From the NCBI GenBank assembly GCA_949373265.1, contig CASICT010000027.1, positions 1 to 36,693 of the forward strand: a stretch of DNA of 36,693 nucleotides, written 5' to 3'. Positions 15,869 through 24,687 of this stretch are shown here, piece by piece. The notes beneath the pieces are model-generated. The model saw only the letters and a list, made by a program, of their open reading frames with translations. It had not been told where the DNA came from and did not search any database. The DNA comes from Candidatus Poseidoniaceae archaeon (lineage in GTDB: Archaea; Thermoplasmatota; Poseidoniia; Poseidoniales; Poseidoniaceae). Position 1 is the stretch's first letter. Each line of letters starts with the position of its first letter. A program made the translations under genes and the position numbers.

Positions 15869-18211
15869 ATGACTGAGGATGAAACGGACAACGCAATCGA
15901 CGCTGCAGCCGAAATAACGGACGCTATGATGTCATCATTAGCCGATGTTGTCAAGACTGCTATTTCCACACCTGAAGTTGAAGAAAAATTAGATCTAGTT
16001 ACTGAAGAAATCAAGGAAGCAACAGATTCGAACCAGGAAGAATCTAACGTTACTAGTGTTGAAGAAATTGTGTCTGAAGGAGAAGCTGCACACCGTTCAG
16101 GAGACCATTCTTCTGCCTTAACATCATTCAATAAAGCAATCTCGTTAGATCCTTCTAACGCAATGGCATGGTTCAACCGTGGTGTCTTACTAGAAGCCGA
16201 ACAGGATACAAGAGGCGCACGACAATCATTCGTAATTTGTTTAGATTTAGACCCAAACCATGGCCCAGCACTAGCAAATCTCGCAGTTCTATTGGACAGA
16301 CTTGGCGAGAATGATGGTGCACTCGAAATTGCTCATCGTGCATTACAATATTTCCCCGGCCATCCGCATCTGGTAAAAATCATGGACACTAACAAAGCCG
16401 CTGGTGGAGTTATGCACTCGACCCCGAAAGTTATGCCTCATACTCAAGATAAATTAGTTGAACAAAACTTCACACCGGCTATTAATTCGAGTGTTAATAA
16501 TTTGTTTGATGAAGTTGAAGAGGTAATCGCAAATGTGGAGGTCCAATCACCAAATTTAGAGGTCCAACCACCAAATGTAGAGGTCCAATCACCAAAGATC
16601 GAACCTGAAGAAGTAATTCCAAAAGTCGAAGTTCATACACCAAATATTGAACCTGAAGAAGTAATTGAGAAAGTAGTAGATATGGATTCATTATCGACAC
16701 AAGCGACTGCGATGTTGTCTAATGGTGATGCAAAGGGTGCACTGAATATTCTAAAAGAGCACTTGCATAGTGCTGGGGCACAACACTTCAATTCGTGGCG
16801 AATTGCAGCAGGAGCAATGGCTGCTTTAGGACTCGATGACCATTCAATCGGTGCTTACACACATGCAATTGGACTAGAACACACCAATGCTAAATGTTAC
16901 TTCAACCTTGGTGCTTTACATGAAAGGAAGGGAAATAATGAAGCTGCAGTCAAGTGCTTTGCTAGTGCAATACAATATGATCCACAATACATCAAAGCAG
17001 CATTACGACTTGCAACGATTTCTGAAATAACTGGAGATATTGAAAATTTGCTAAAGGCACGTAGATTACTTGTTGACCAAGAAGGTGGAAGGAATTCCTT
17101 GGCTACTCTACTAGTAGAGTTGGCAGAAGGAGAATCTCGTATTCTCGAGAATACTGCAGGAATGCCACCTACGATTCCCGAAGGACCCCAACTCGCTGCA
17201 GAAGCAGTGTCAATATGTAGCCCTAATACAATGATGATGGGAAGAGCCTTATCTGCATCAGGTAATCATACTGAATCAGTAAAATGTTGGAAAAGTATGA
17301 TTCAGGACGATAAAACGAACTCTCAATTGTGGCTAGGACTTGCACGTTCATTAGAAGCAGCAGGTGATATGGCGACAGCACAACGCTGTCATGAAAAGGC
17401 AAATGCACTTGTTAATCCGGCACAAGTTCCAGATGATGAATTCGCAGCACTAGCAGATTCAGTAAGCCCGCAGGCGAATGTCCCTCAACAATATCAAGCA
17501 ACACCAGCACCAGCACCAATGTCAGCACCAACACCGGCAATAGCACCAACACCAGCACCGACACCAATGCCGGCACCAGCAATTCAAAACGAACAATTTC
17601 AAGCCCTAGAGAGTAATTCAGCACCAGCATTTGTGCAACAAGAATCCGCACATACGCCACTGCCTGAATTATCATACCGTCCAGAACCAGAGGCAAGAGT
17701 TCAGGAAGTTAATGTTCAAGTTGATTTAGCAGCAGCAGCACTTGAAGCCACATCAAGAGATGCTACATCTATGGGTATTGATTCTAATTCAAATGCAATA
17801 GCCAATCAGGACATCGAATGGTACAACAAAGGAGTCGGATTGATTGAAGACAAGAAATATCGAGAGGCTTTGTCTTGTTTTGATAGAGCATTACCATCAT
17901 TTGCAGATAATGATGAAATGGTAATTCGAATTCTTAACGGAAGAGGAAATGCTCTGTATTACCTAGAAGACTATCCTAAATGTGTGGAGTCATATCATAA
18001 AGCTATGGTGATAAATCCATCTGGAGTTCAAGGTAAGACACTGTACAATATGGGTACTGCTTATGCAGAGATGCAGAGGTTTGGCGACGGGATTAAGTGT
18101 TTTGAACAGGCTATTCCGAGAGGCTTGGATAAGGAACAGCAAAAACTTGCTAAGGAACAAATTCGACGATGTAATATTTTACTCAAAGAACAGCAAAGAA
18201 AGATGAGTTGA
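15869..18211 (+). CDS. Large TPR-repeat protein
   Basis: 780 residues, no signal peptide or TM helix. An acidic N-terminus is followed by TPR motifs (AHRSGDHSSALTSFNKAISLDPSNAMAWFNRG; GPALANLAVLLDRLGENDGALEIAHRAL), then a low-complexity linker with near-repeats of the type VEVQSPN and EPEEVI, more TPRs in the middle (KCYFNLGALHERKGNNEAAVKCFASAIQYDP), a Pro/Ala linker built from APTPAPTPMPAPA-like units, and final TPRs (WYNKGVGLIEDKKYREALSCFDRAL). It probably scaffolds protein complexes in the cytoplasm. ATG 15869 has GGTGA 5 nt upstream; ATG 15839 would lack one. The regulator gene starts 4 nt after the stop. Confidence 0.85.
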   Translation: MTEDETDNAIDAAAEITDAMMSSLADVVKTAISTPEVEEKLDLVTEEIKEATDSNQEESNVTSVEEIVSEGEAAHRSGDHSSALTSFNKAISLDPSNAMAWFNRGVLLEAEQDTRGARQSFVICLDLDPNHGPALANLAVLLDRLGENDGALEIAHRALQYFPGHPHLVKIMDTNKAAGGVMHSTPKVMPHTQDKLVEQNFTPAINSSVNNLFDEVEEVIANVEVQSPNLEVQPPNVEVQSPKIEPEEVIPKVEVHTPNIEPEEVIEKVVDMDSLSTQATAMLSNGDAKGALNILKEHLHSAGAQHFNSWRIAAGAMAALGLDDHSIGAYTHAIGLEHTNAKCYFNLGALHERKGNNEAAVKCFASAIQYDPQYIKAALRLATISEITGDIENLLKARRLLVDQEGGRNSLATLLVELAEGESRILENTAGMPPTIPEGPQLAAEAVSICSPNTMMMGRALSASGNHTESVKCWKSMIQDDKTNSQLWLGLARSLEAAGDMATAQRCHEKANALVNPAQVPDDEFAALADSVSPQANVPQQYQATPAPAPMSAPTPAIAPTPAPTPMPAPAIQNEQFQALESNSAPAFVQQESAHTPLPELSYRPEPEARVQEVNVQVDLAAAALEATSRDATSMGIDSNSNAIANQDIEWYNKGVGLIEDKKYREALSCFDRALPSFADNDEMVIRILNGRGNALYYLEDYPKCVESYHKAMVINPSGVQGKTLYNMGTAYAEMQRFGDGIKCFEQAIPRGLDKEQQKLAKEQIRRCNILLKEQQRKMS

Positions 18212-18215
18212 TTTC

Positions 18216-19571
18216 ATGCAATCGAGTTCTAGCGAGGAGATTATCGAACGTTTGATTGAAGGCGGTCTTGAGGATAAGTTTGCAAGAATTATTCTGGCAC
18301 TCTGTAGTCAGCCACCACTCAAAGCAAGTGAGATTGGTAAACTCGTTTCGATTTCTAGAATGGATGCTTATAACACGCTAAAGCGTTTGCAGGATATGGG
18401 ATTAGTTATGGCTACACTTGACAAGCCAATGAGGTTCACTGCTTTGCCTGTTGCAGATGTTTTCAAACAATTAATCAAACGTAAAGAGGCAAATGTCAGA
18501 AGATTAAAATTGCATCTTGATGAATTGAGTTCCATGACTACGATAATTCAATCCGAAATATACACATCACATCATGAGGCCCTATTTTCAGTTGTTAAAG
18601 ACAGACAGAGCATTTATGCAACTATTGAAAACATGGTGCAAGAATCAGAAGATATTGTTTGGATGATGCTATCTAAATGGGGAATTTTACATCTGATGCG
18701 ATCTGGAATAATAGATTCATTGAATGAGGCACTAGAGAGAGATGTCAATATTCGAATAGTGGCTGATATTGACGTTAAAACTATCAGGTTTTTTGAGGAA
18801 TTAGATAATAGAATCGAAATTAGGCATAGGGATAATCAGTCCCAAATGGGTTTTTATGTTGACAATGAGGTTGGAATACAGATTGTTCATTCAGACCCAA
18901 ATCCAACTGGAAGAGGTAAAGAAGATGCTGCCCTTCTCATCGAGTCTAAAGATTACATGGAAGCCCAAATTGAATTGTTGAAAGTTCAGTGGAATGAGGG
19001 AATTGCTTATTCCTCTGCAAAAGCAAGACTAGTAGATGGAATGATAACAGAGCCTCTAAACTTGAAAATCGGTGAAGGCTCATTCTACCAAAGATTACGA
19101 ACACTTAGCACCGATGAAGATGGAGTGGGATTCACAAATGCGATTCTAAGAAGACCGAACGAGCCCCTAACACTCGGAATTTCTGCAGCAAGTCTACGCA
19201 AATTGGGAATTGACATGAGTGAAATCCTGCGGATTGTAGGCAGAAGAATTGGTAGAGAATTAGCATTGGAGCTAAGAGATGAAGTAGATGATAATGATTT
19301 TTGGAAAAGTTTGGCAATTCGATGGACAAAACTTGGAATGGGTAATCTGAAGATTGATGCAGTTCCACCAAATGTAGTTACACTTGAAGATTCAAACAAT
19401 TGTGAAGTAAATGAGCAACTTGATAATATTTTATGCTACATGGATGAAGGTGTACTTGAAGGTGTTTTCAAAGAGAGACACGGTATCGAGGCGAAGGCAA
19501 GGGAAAGGCATTGTACTTCTAAAGGTCAAGACCATTGTTTATTCGAAATTTCTGTTCAATTACCAATTTAA
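18216..19571 (+). CDS. TrmB-like transcriptional regulator with C-terminal V4R-type domain
   Basis: 451 residues. Residues about 10-90 form a winged helix (ASEIGKLVSISRMDAYNTLKRLQDMGLV) as in TrmB/Rrf-type archaeal regulators. The middle (about 100-270) resembles the PLD-like sensor half of TrmB proteins. The C-terminal 150 residues end in EAKARERHCTSKGQDHCLFEI, which matches the V4R/4-vinyl-reductase small-molecule domain with its terminal C-x-x-x-G-x-x-x-C pattern. It is placed 4 nt after the TPR gene and 15 nt before an IscA-type gene. The effector is unknown; metal, redox or small aromatic ligands are possible. Confidence 0.75.
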   Translation: MQSSSSEEIIERLIEGGLEDKFARIILALCSQPPLKASEIGKLVSISRMDAYNTLKRLQDMGLVMATLDKPMRFTALPVADVFKQLIKRKEANVRRLKLHLDELSSMTTIIQSEIYTSHHEALFSVVKDRQSIYATIENMVQESEDIVWMMLSKWGILHLMRSGIIDSLNEALERDVNIRIVADIDVKTIRFFEELDNRIEIRHRDNQSQMGFYVDNEVGIQIVHSDPNPTGRGKEDAALLIESKDYMEAQIELLKVQWNEGIAYSSAKARLVDGMITEPLNLKIGEGSFYQRLRTLSTDEDGVGFTNAILRRPNEPLTLGISAASLRKLGIDMSEILRIVGRRIGRELALELRDEVDDNDFWKSLAIRWTKLGMGNLKIDAVPPNVVTLEDSNNCEVNEQLDNILCYMDEGVLEGVFKERHGIEAKARERHCTSKGQDHCLFEISVQLPI

Positions 19572-19586
19572 AGCACACAGGTTGAT

Positions 19587-19991
19587 ATGAGTCAACCATT
19601 TCACAGTGACATGGACTGCAATACATGTGACTCTCCCACAGCGGTTGTCATCAACAAACCAGAGGCCGTTGAAGTCATTTTGACTATTACCGACAATGCA
19701 AAAGAAATGCTCTCGTCTGCGTTTGGAGACGACATGTCGCATGCATTGTTAGTAGGAGTTTTGTCAGGAGGATGTTCTGGCTACATGTATGACCTACAAA
19801 TTGTCGAATCTACCGATCAAGATTGTCAAGAAATCGATATCGATGGATTTCGAGTATTGGTTCCTAATGCCACCTCCCACCTACTAGATGGAATAGAAAT
19901 CGATTATGTCGATCGCCTAATGGGCGGTGGATTCAAAATTAACAACCCCAATGCTGGTAGTTCATGTGGTTGTGGCGAATCATTCTCTTGA
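19587..19991 (+). CDS. IscA/ErpA-type iron-sulfur carrier
   Basis: 134 residues of the A-type carrier family, which deliver Fe-S clusters to target proteins. The three cluster cysteines are Cys63 (SGGCSGY), Cys127 and Cys129 (SSCGCG). The fold motif LTITDNAKEMLSS leads in. An unusual N-terminal extension of about 28 residues carries a C11-x2-C14 pair (CNTCDS), which may bind metal. The YgfZ-like gene starts right after; YgfZ also acts in Fe-S metabolism. Confidence 0.88.
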   Translation: MSQPFHSDMDCNTCDSPTAVVINKPEAVEVILTITDNAKEMLSSAFGDDMSHALLVGVLSGGCSGYMYDLQIVESTDQDCQEIDIDGFRVLVPNATSHLLDGIEIDYVDRLMGGGFKINNPNAGSSCGCGESFS

Positions 19992-20003
19992 GTGTTGAGA
20001 AAG

Positions 20004-20654
20004 ATGGGTGTCGTTCAGATCGATGCTTATGTTTTGATTATTAGAGGAAAGGATTCACTCAAGTTAATAGATGGTTTGTCAACCAATAAAGTTGAAGGTA
20101 GTTGTACTACCGTATTCACAACCTCAGTTGCAAAGATAATTGATGTAGTAGATGTTGTGGACAAAGGTGATTTTGTTGCCTTAGTGGGACATGGACCATA
20201 CAAAGAGGCATTACTAGAGAGTATTAATCAACGAATTTTAGGCCAAGATGTAACTATAGGTGATGCTAGTTCTTCGAACCATGTTTACATCTCAACTGAA
20301 GATATTGTTGTACCTGAAAGTGCTACGAAATTTGAATCTTTCAAAGGTTGGATTATTGTTGCACCGAATAGTACGACTATCGAAGTAAATATGTCAATTG
20401 AAGAATATGATGATTATCGTGTTGAAAATTTAATTCCATTCCAAGGATATGAAATTACGCCAAAAGTTCATCCATTGGCATGTGGATTAGGAGATCTGGT
20501 TCACGAAGCAAAAGGATGCTACATTGGACAAGAGATACTCGCAAGAATGCGTAGTAGAGGGAAGCAGGGAAAACAATTAGTTAGGATTGCCAATCCAGTC
20601 GATGGTGCAACTACGATAGGTAAAACTCACTCCTTGGCGATAAGAAGGATTTGA
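20004..20654 (+). CDS. YgfZ/GcvT-like folate-binding protein (Fe-S related)
   Basis: About 216 residues. The hallmark KGCYIGQEILARMRSRGK lies at residues 170-187, with the invariant Cys172, preceded by a PLACGLGDLVHEAKG block. The N-terminal half has the GcvT-like fold (LIIRGKDSLKLIDGLSTNKV). YgfZ proteins support maturation or repair of Fe-S enzymes through tetrahydrofolate, and here the gene directly follows an IscA-type gene. The C-terminus ends early (IGKTHSLAIRRI) compared with the usual family tail; a possible shifted continuation runs to about 20703. ATG 20004 is used; GTG 19992 is possible. Confidence 0.82.
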   Translation: MGVVQIDAYVLIIRGKDSLKLIDGLSTNKVEGSCTTVFTTSVAKIIDVVDVVDKGDFVALVGHGPYKEALLESINQRILGQDVTIGDASSSNHVYISTEDIVVPESATKFESFKGWIIVAPNSTTIEVNMSIEEYDDYRVENLIPFQGYEITPKVHPLACGLGDLVHEAKGCYIGQEILARMRSRGKQGKQLVRIANPVDGATTIGKTHSLAIRRI

Positions 20655-20706
20655 AATCGAAATTATTAATCAAAGGTATCAATAATGGGTTCCATTTGGA
20701 ATAGAT

Positions 20707-21372
20707 ATGAACCGATTGGTGTATTTCCCAGTACCAGGTAGAGCAGAAGCTGCACGAGTAGCACTATCCCTATCTGGAATTGAATGGGAAGATGTTGAAG
20801 TAAATGGAGACACATTTACTTCAATGAAAGAAAATGGAGAACTTCCGTGGAAGATGCTGCCTGTTCTACAAACACCCAACGGTACAATTGCAGAATCTTC
20901 TGCGATACTAAGATTTGTGGGAAAGTCATCTGGGCTAATCCCAAGTGATAATTATCAAGCGGCAAAGGCTGATGAATTCATGGATGGTATGGGCCCACTA
21001 GCACGAGTTTTGGATAAAACATTTGAATTATCTAATCTGGAAGAAAAAATTGCACTTAGACAGAAATTGTTTGCAAGCGGTGGAAAAGGTGCAGAAAATA
21101 TTCAGCTCTTGGATGACAAAATTGGAGAGTCCATTACAGGTTGGGCCGCAGGTACTGATGAAATGAGTATTGCAGATCTAAAACTATTCACAGAACTATT
21201 CGCATTGTTTTCAGGTAATTATGATGGTATAGAGGCATCTATGATTTCTGGTTATGTCAATCTAATGTCCTACCATGATAAAGTTGCAAATGAACCAAGA
21301 ATTAGAGAGCACTACAAAAATACTACCGAAGATGACATTCGATGGACATTTTTGCCTGGAGCATTTGATTAG
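20707..21372 (+). CDS. Glutathione S-transferase-like protein
   Basis: 221 residues with the N-terminal thioredoxin-like half (LVYFPVPGRAEAARVALSLSGIEWED, sigma-class style with Tyr6 as candidate catalytic residue; KMLPVLQTPNG cis-Pro region; ESSAILRF for gamma-glutamyl binding) and an all-helical C-terminal half (MSIADLKLF). GSTs are uncommon in archaea, and glutathione itself is usually missing there, so the true thiol or substrate is open. The composition looks like the surrounding genes, so transfer, if any, is not recent. Confidence 0.85.
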   Translation: MNRLVYFPVPGRAEAARVALSLSGIEWEDVEVNGDTFTSMKENGELPWKMLPVLQTPNGTIAESSAILRFVGKSSGLIPSDNYQAAKADEFMDGMGPLARVLDKTFELSNLEEKIALRQKLFASGGKGAENIQLLDDKIGESITGWAAGTDEMSIADLKLFTELFALFSGNYDGIEASMISGYVNLMSYHDKVANEPRIREHYKNTTEDDIRWTFLPGAFD

Positions 21373-21412
21373 TTACGAATCATTGATAGGATGTGTTAGT
21401 TAATTCATAGAC

Positions 21413-21772
21413 ATGGCATGGCTATCTTGGATTGCAAAAGGATTGTTCAGTGGAACGATAATTGTTGCGGCTAGTGAAATTGCAAAAAAATCAACACTGT
21501 ATGGTGCTATTGTAATTTCTATTCCTTTCATGAGTATAATGTCACTCATATGGTTATACAGTGACACCAAAGATGCCGAAAAGGTAGCAGATTATGCTGA
21601 AGGCATTCTTTGGTTAGTCATCCCATCCCTACTACTTTTCATGATATTGCCATACTTACTGAGAAGAGATTGGAGTTTCGAATCAGCAATGTCAATAGGA
21701 ATTATTGCAACAATTGTTGCGTATTTGTTAATGGCTTACTTAGCAGTAAACTACGGCGAATCTAGTGCATGA
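21413..21772 (+). CDS. DUF3147-like four-helix membrane protein
   Basis: 119 residues with four hydrophobic helices: GLFSGTIIVAASEIAKK, YGAIVISIPFMSIMSLIWLY, LWLVIPSLLLFMILPYLL and AMSIGIIATIVAYLLMAYLAV. The pattern of a Lys-rich first loop, an IPF/LIW second helix and a long hydrophilic third loop (SDTKDAEKVADYAEG) resembles DUF3147 membrane proteins, possibly transporter-like half units. Function unknown. Confidence 0.65.
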   Translation: MAWLSWIAKGLFSGTIIVAASEIAKKSTLYGAIVISIPFMSIMSLIWLYSDTKDAEKVADYAEGILWLVIPSLLLFMILPYLLRRDWSFESAMSIGIIATIVAYLLMAYLAVNYGESSA

Positions 21773-21822
21773 GGTGAATATTTACTAACAATTAACTGAA
21801 TAATAAACGCGTTTTTATCTCG

Positions 21823-22017
21823 TTGGCATTATTGCTTGCATCTTTATCTCTACTTTACTACTCGTGGGCAGAGTATAATCAACCAATTGAAAAAGGTGGC
21901 GCAGTGCCTTTTTCGATGTGCTACCCTTGTTGTTTGCTACTGCTAGGTTTACTCGCAATGGAGTCTGCAAGGAACATGTACTTCAGAGGGACAATCGCAT
22001 ATCATTCTGAGCCTTGA
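21823..22017 (+). CDS. Small hydrophobic protein, start uncertain
   Basis: 64 codons from TTG 21823 encode a first TM-like helix (MALLLASLSLLYYSW), a short polar loop and a second one (MCYPCCLLLLGLLAM), ending ARNMYFRGTIAYHSEP. There is no ATG in a good position; reading on upstream to CTG 21796 would add NNKRVFISL, which looks like a natural N-terminus. An AATAATAAACG box at 21799-21809 may instead be a promoter element. No family recognised; moderate chance that this is real. Confidence 0.4.
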   Translation: MALLLASLSLLYYSWAEYNQPIEKGGAVPFSMCYPCCLLLLGLLAMESARNMYFRGTIAYHSEP

Positions 22018-22116
22018 ATAGGGCAGGTGTTAATTCCAAAAGCACGATAAATCATACAGGTTACAGAATCTTCTTCCATATTTTTTGGAATGGAACACTG
22101 TTTATTTGTTATTCGA

Positions 22117-23055
22117 TTAATATCCTAAAATATCTTTTAGTTGCCCTTTGTAGAAATTTGCCGAGCCTTGAAGGGATTCAAGTTCTGCATCTGAAAGATC
22201 TAATTCAAAAATTGTCTCTACACCATTTGCTCCAAGAATACATGGTACGCCGATGTAAACATCTTCAAGTCCATATTGTCCGCTCAAGTAGCAGGATGCT
22301 GGAATGACTCTACGTCGGTCGTTAAGCACAGCTTCAGCCATAATTGCAGCCGCTGAACCAGGGGCATAAAATGCAGAACCCCTTTCCAATAATTTGACAA
22401 TTTCGCCACCGCCACCGGCAGTACGGGCACTGATTGCTTCAATACGCTCTTCAGACATAAGTTGAGTAATTGGAATACCTCCAACTGTAGTGTAACGTGG
22501 TAGTGGGACCATTGTATCACCGTGTCCACCAAGAACCATTGGAGAAACGTCTTCTTCTGCACAGTTCAACTCTAAGGCAATGAAGTGAGCCATACGTGCA
22601 CTATCCAAAACCCCTGCTTGTCCAATTACACGGTTTGTTGGGAAACCCGTAACTTTCTGCATATGATATGTCATCAAGTCTAGCGGATTAGTTACCATAA
22701 TGATAGTAGCATCAGGCGCATGCCCTTTGATTCCAGTTCCTACTTGTTGTACAATCTCTGCATTCTTTCCAATTAGGTCTTCACGAGTCATTCCTGGCTT
22801 ACGAGGGAAACCACTGGTTACAACGATAACATCGCTACCTGCAATGTCTGCATAATCTGCAGTTCCGGTAATTGTGCCATTATAATTCAGAACATTACTG
22901 TTCTGACTCATATCGAGAGCCTTACCTTTAGCAAAACCTTCGAAAATGTCCAGTAAAACAATGTCGGCGACTTTCATTTGTGCTAGAACAAAAGCACACG
23001 TTGCTCCAACATTTCCTGCTCCAATAACTGCAATTTTTCTGCGCCCGGTTGCCAT
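22117..23055 (-). CDS. mdh: Malate dehydrogenase (LDH/MDH family)
   Basis: 312 residues. The Rossmann motif GAGNVG (12-17) and NAD-selecting Asp36 (LLDIFEG) are present. The specificity loop GFPRKPGMTRED (from 82) has Arg85 where lactate dehydrogenases carry Gln, indicating malate/oxaloacetate. Catalytic Asp-His: NRVIGQAGVLDSAR and GGHGDTMVPL. ATG 23055 is chosen on the family start and on GGAGTGG upstream; the longer upstream reading lacks homology. It is divergent from the transhydrogenase operon, so the two may share promoter DNA and redox control. Confidence 0.92.
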   Translation of the reverse strand: MATGRRKIAVIGAGNVGATCAFVLAQMKVADIVLLDIFEGFAKGKALDMSQNSNVLNYNGTITGTADYADIAGSDVIVVTSGFPRKPGMTREDLIGKNAEIVQQVGTGIKGHAPDATIIMVTNPLDLMTYHMQKVTGFPTNRVIGQAGVLDSARMAHFIALELNCAEEDVSPMVLGGHGDTMVPLPRYTTVGGIPITQLMSEERIEAISARTAGGGGEIVKLLERGSAFYAPGSAAAIMAEAVLNDRRRVIPASCYLSGQYGLEDVYIGVPCILGANGVETIFELDLSDAELESLQGSANFYKGQLKDILGY

Positions 23056-23124
23056 TTTGACCACTCCTACATCCAACCCCAGACAAATGACGTCCATAAG
23101 CATAGCCAGTACAAACCGAGTGTG

Positions 23125-23136
23125 AATTATATGAAA
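23125..23136. promoter_or_regulatory. TATA-like box in the mdh-pntAA divergent gap
   Basis: AATTATATGAAA lies midway in the 159-bp gap between mdh (minus) and pntAA (plus), about 80 nt before pntAA and 70 nt before mdh. It is the most AT-rich stretch there and reads as a TATA-like element in either direction (TTTCATATAATT on the minus). Proposed from composition and position only. Confidence 0.35.
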
Positions 23137-23214
23137 CTCCACCGAGTCTTTCAAGAACAGGATAACATTGGGCCCAAACATCGAGCGTGCTTTATGCATT
23201 CGCGAGGTGGTAAC

Positions 23215-24378
23215 ATGAAGATTGGAGTACCGATGGAACCTGAAGGTGAAACAAGAGTTGCAATCGTGCCGGGTAGCATGAAGAAATTGATGAAATCCGG
23301 ATTTGAAGTAGTTATTGAAAAAGGTGCAGGCAAAGCTGCAAATTACTTGGATTCACAATATACAGATGCAGGCGCAACTATCGGCAATAGGTCTGATGTT
23401 ATGGCTTGTGAAATTTTAATTTCAATTAGAATGCCAGATGCTAAAGAACTGACTAAAGGTCAAATTGTAACATGTGTTGCTGATCCATTTCGCCATCCAG
23501 AGAAGGTGAAATCATGTATAGATGGTGGAATTACACTCTTGAGCATGGATATGATACCTCGACGTCTGTCCAGAGCTCAATCAATGGATGTAAATTCGAG
23601 CCAAGATAACTTGGCAGGTTACAAAGCAGTTCTACTTGGAGCATCACATGTTCCTCGTGGCATACCAATGATGACCACGTCAGCAGGTACTGTAAGACCT
23701 GCTAAGGTAGTAATAATGGGGTCCGGAGTTGCTGGATTACAAGCTATTGCGACCGCAAAGAGATTGGGAGCTGTAGTATATGCATCCGATGTTCGAAAAT
23801 CTGCGGCTGAACAAATCGAATCCGTAGGTGGAAGATTCATTGAAGTTGATGGAATGGATGACTTTGAAGATGAAGCAGGATATGCTAAACCATTGACTCC
23901 TGAATTTATTCAGAAGGTTAACGACACTGTTTGTGAAGTTGCAAGCGATGCTGACATCATAGTTACAACAGCCAGAATATTTGGTAGGCCAGCTCCAATT
24001 ACGGTACCTGCATCTGCGGTTAAGAATTTCAAATCAGGCGCAGTTGTTGTCGACATGAATGCTGATGTTGGTGGAAACTGTGAATTAACAAACGCAGGCG
24101 AGGTTCATACCACAGATAACGGAGTAATCATAGTTGGAACATCTAACTTGCCTGGAACAATTGCGACTACAGCATCTATGCTTTATTCCAATAATCTAAC
24201 CACTTTCATCACAAGTTTGGTAGACAAAGAAGATGGATTCCAAATTTCAGAAGATGATGACGTTCTAGTCGGAGCACCAGAAGGTAACGATTTCCACGTA
24301 CCTGGAATGGGTGGTGTTCTGATTTGCAAGGATGGAGAAATGCATCCAAAACAAACTCGACTAGGAGGTGTACTTTGA
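23215..24378 (+). CDS. pntAA: NAD(P) transhydrogenase subunit alpha part 1 (PntAA)
   Basis: The NAD(H)-binding soluble domain (dI) of proton-translocating transhydrogenase, 387 residues. Visible blocks: MKIGVPMEPEGETRVAIVP at the start, GYKAVLLGASHVPRG-PMM-TSAG-VRPAKV in the centre, then the Rossmann GSGVAGLQAIATAKRLGA, SDVRK, VVVDMNADVGGNCELT and GTSNLPG. ATG 23215 has GGTGG 4 nt upstream. Its TGA overlaps the ATG of pntAB. Transhydrogenase transfers hydride between NADH and NADP+ while moving protons, a route to NADPH in the cell membrane. Confidence 0.94.
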   Translation: MKIGVPMEPEGETRVAIVPGSMKKLMKSGFEVVIEKGAGKAANYLDSQYTDAGATIGNRSDVMACEILISIRMPDAKELTKGQIVTCVADPFRHPEKVKSCIDGGITLLSMDMIPRRLSRAQSMDVNSSQDNLAGYKAVLLGASHVPRGIPMMTTSAGTVRPAKVVIMGSGVAGLQAIATAKRLGAVVYASDVRKSAAEQIESVGGRFIEVDGMDDFEDEAGYAKPLTPEFIQKVNDTVCEVASDADIIVTTARIFGRPAPITVPASAVKNFKSGAVVVDMNADVGGNCELTNAGEVHTTDNGVIIVGTSNLPGTIATTASMLYSNNLTTFITSLVDKEDGFQISEDDDVLVGAPEGNDFHVPGMGGVLICKDGEMHPKQTRLGGVL

Positions 24379-24686
24379 TGACTCCGGAATTATTAATTGG
24401 CTCAATTACGTTATTCGTACTATCAATTTTCTTAGGTGTAGAATTAATCACAAAAGTACCATCCATGCTACACACTCCTTTGATGAGTGGTGCAAATGCA
24501 ATCTCAGGAATAAGTGTAGTTGGAGCATTGCTAGGAGCGAATGTAGCATATGATGGTGGAGATACTGTAGTTTCAGGAATTTTAGCATTTGTAGCATTAG
24601 TCCTTGCAATGATTAACGTCGTAGGTGGATTTGCTGTAACTGATCGAATGTTGAAAATGATTGCAGGAAAGAAGAGAGGTGCTTGA
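24378..24686 (+). CDS. pntAB: NAD(P) transhydrogenase subunit alpha part 2 (PntAB)
   Basis: 102 residues with three hydrophobic helices (LLIGSITLFVLSIFLGVELI, ISGISVVGALLGANVA, VVSGILAFVALVLAMINVVGGFAVTDRML), the dII alpha membrane part. The KVPSMLHTPLMSGANAISGI motif is family-specific. A GGAGGTG ribosome binding site lies inside the end of pntAA. In E. coli PntAA and PntAB are fused into one chain; here they are split, as in several other lineages. Confidence 0.93.
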   Translation: MTPELLIGSITLFVLSIFLGVELITKVPSMLHTPLMSGANAISGISVVGALLGANVAYDGGDTVVSGILAFVALVLAMINVVGGFAVTDRMLKMIAGKKRGA

Positions 24687-24687
24687 A

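Noticed and set aside
17500..17600. Short repeated units that could suggest a CRISPR or satellite
   Set aside because: They are in-frame AP/TP codon repeats of the TPR protein, with no spacer-repeat periodicity. No CRISPR array was seen in the window.
16494..17696. Minus-strand ORFs opposite the TPR gene, including one rich in Leu and Val
   Set aside because: They are mirror images of the repeat linkers in the TPR protein.
22284..22562. Minus-strand ORF of 92 codons inside mdh
   Set aside because: It is an alternative frame of the malate dehydrogenase gene, which has full family motifs.
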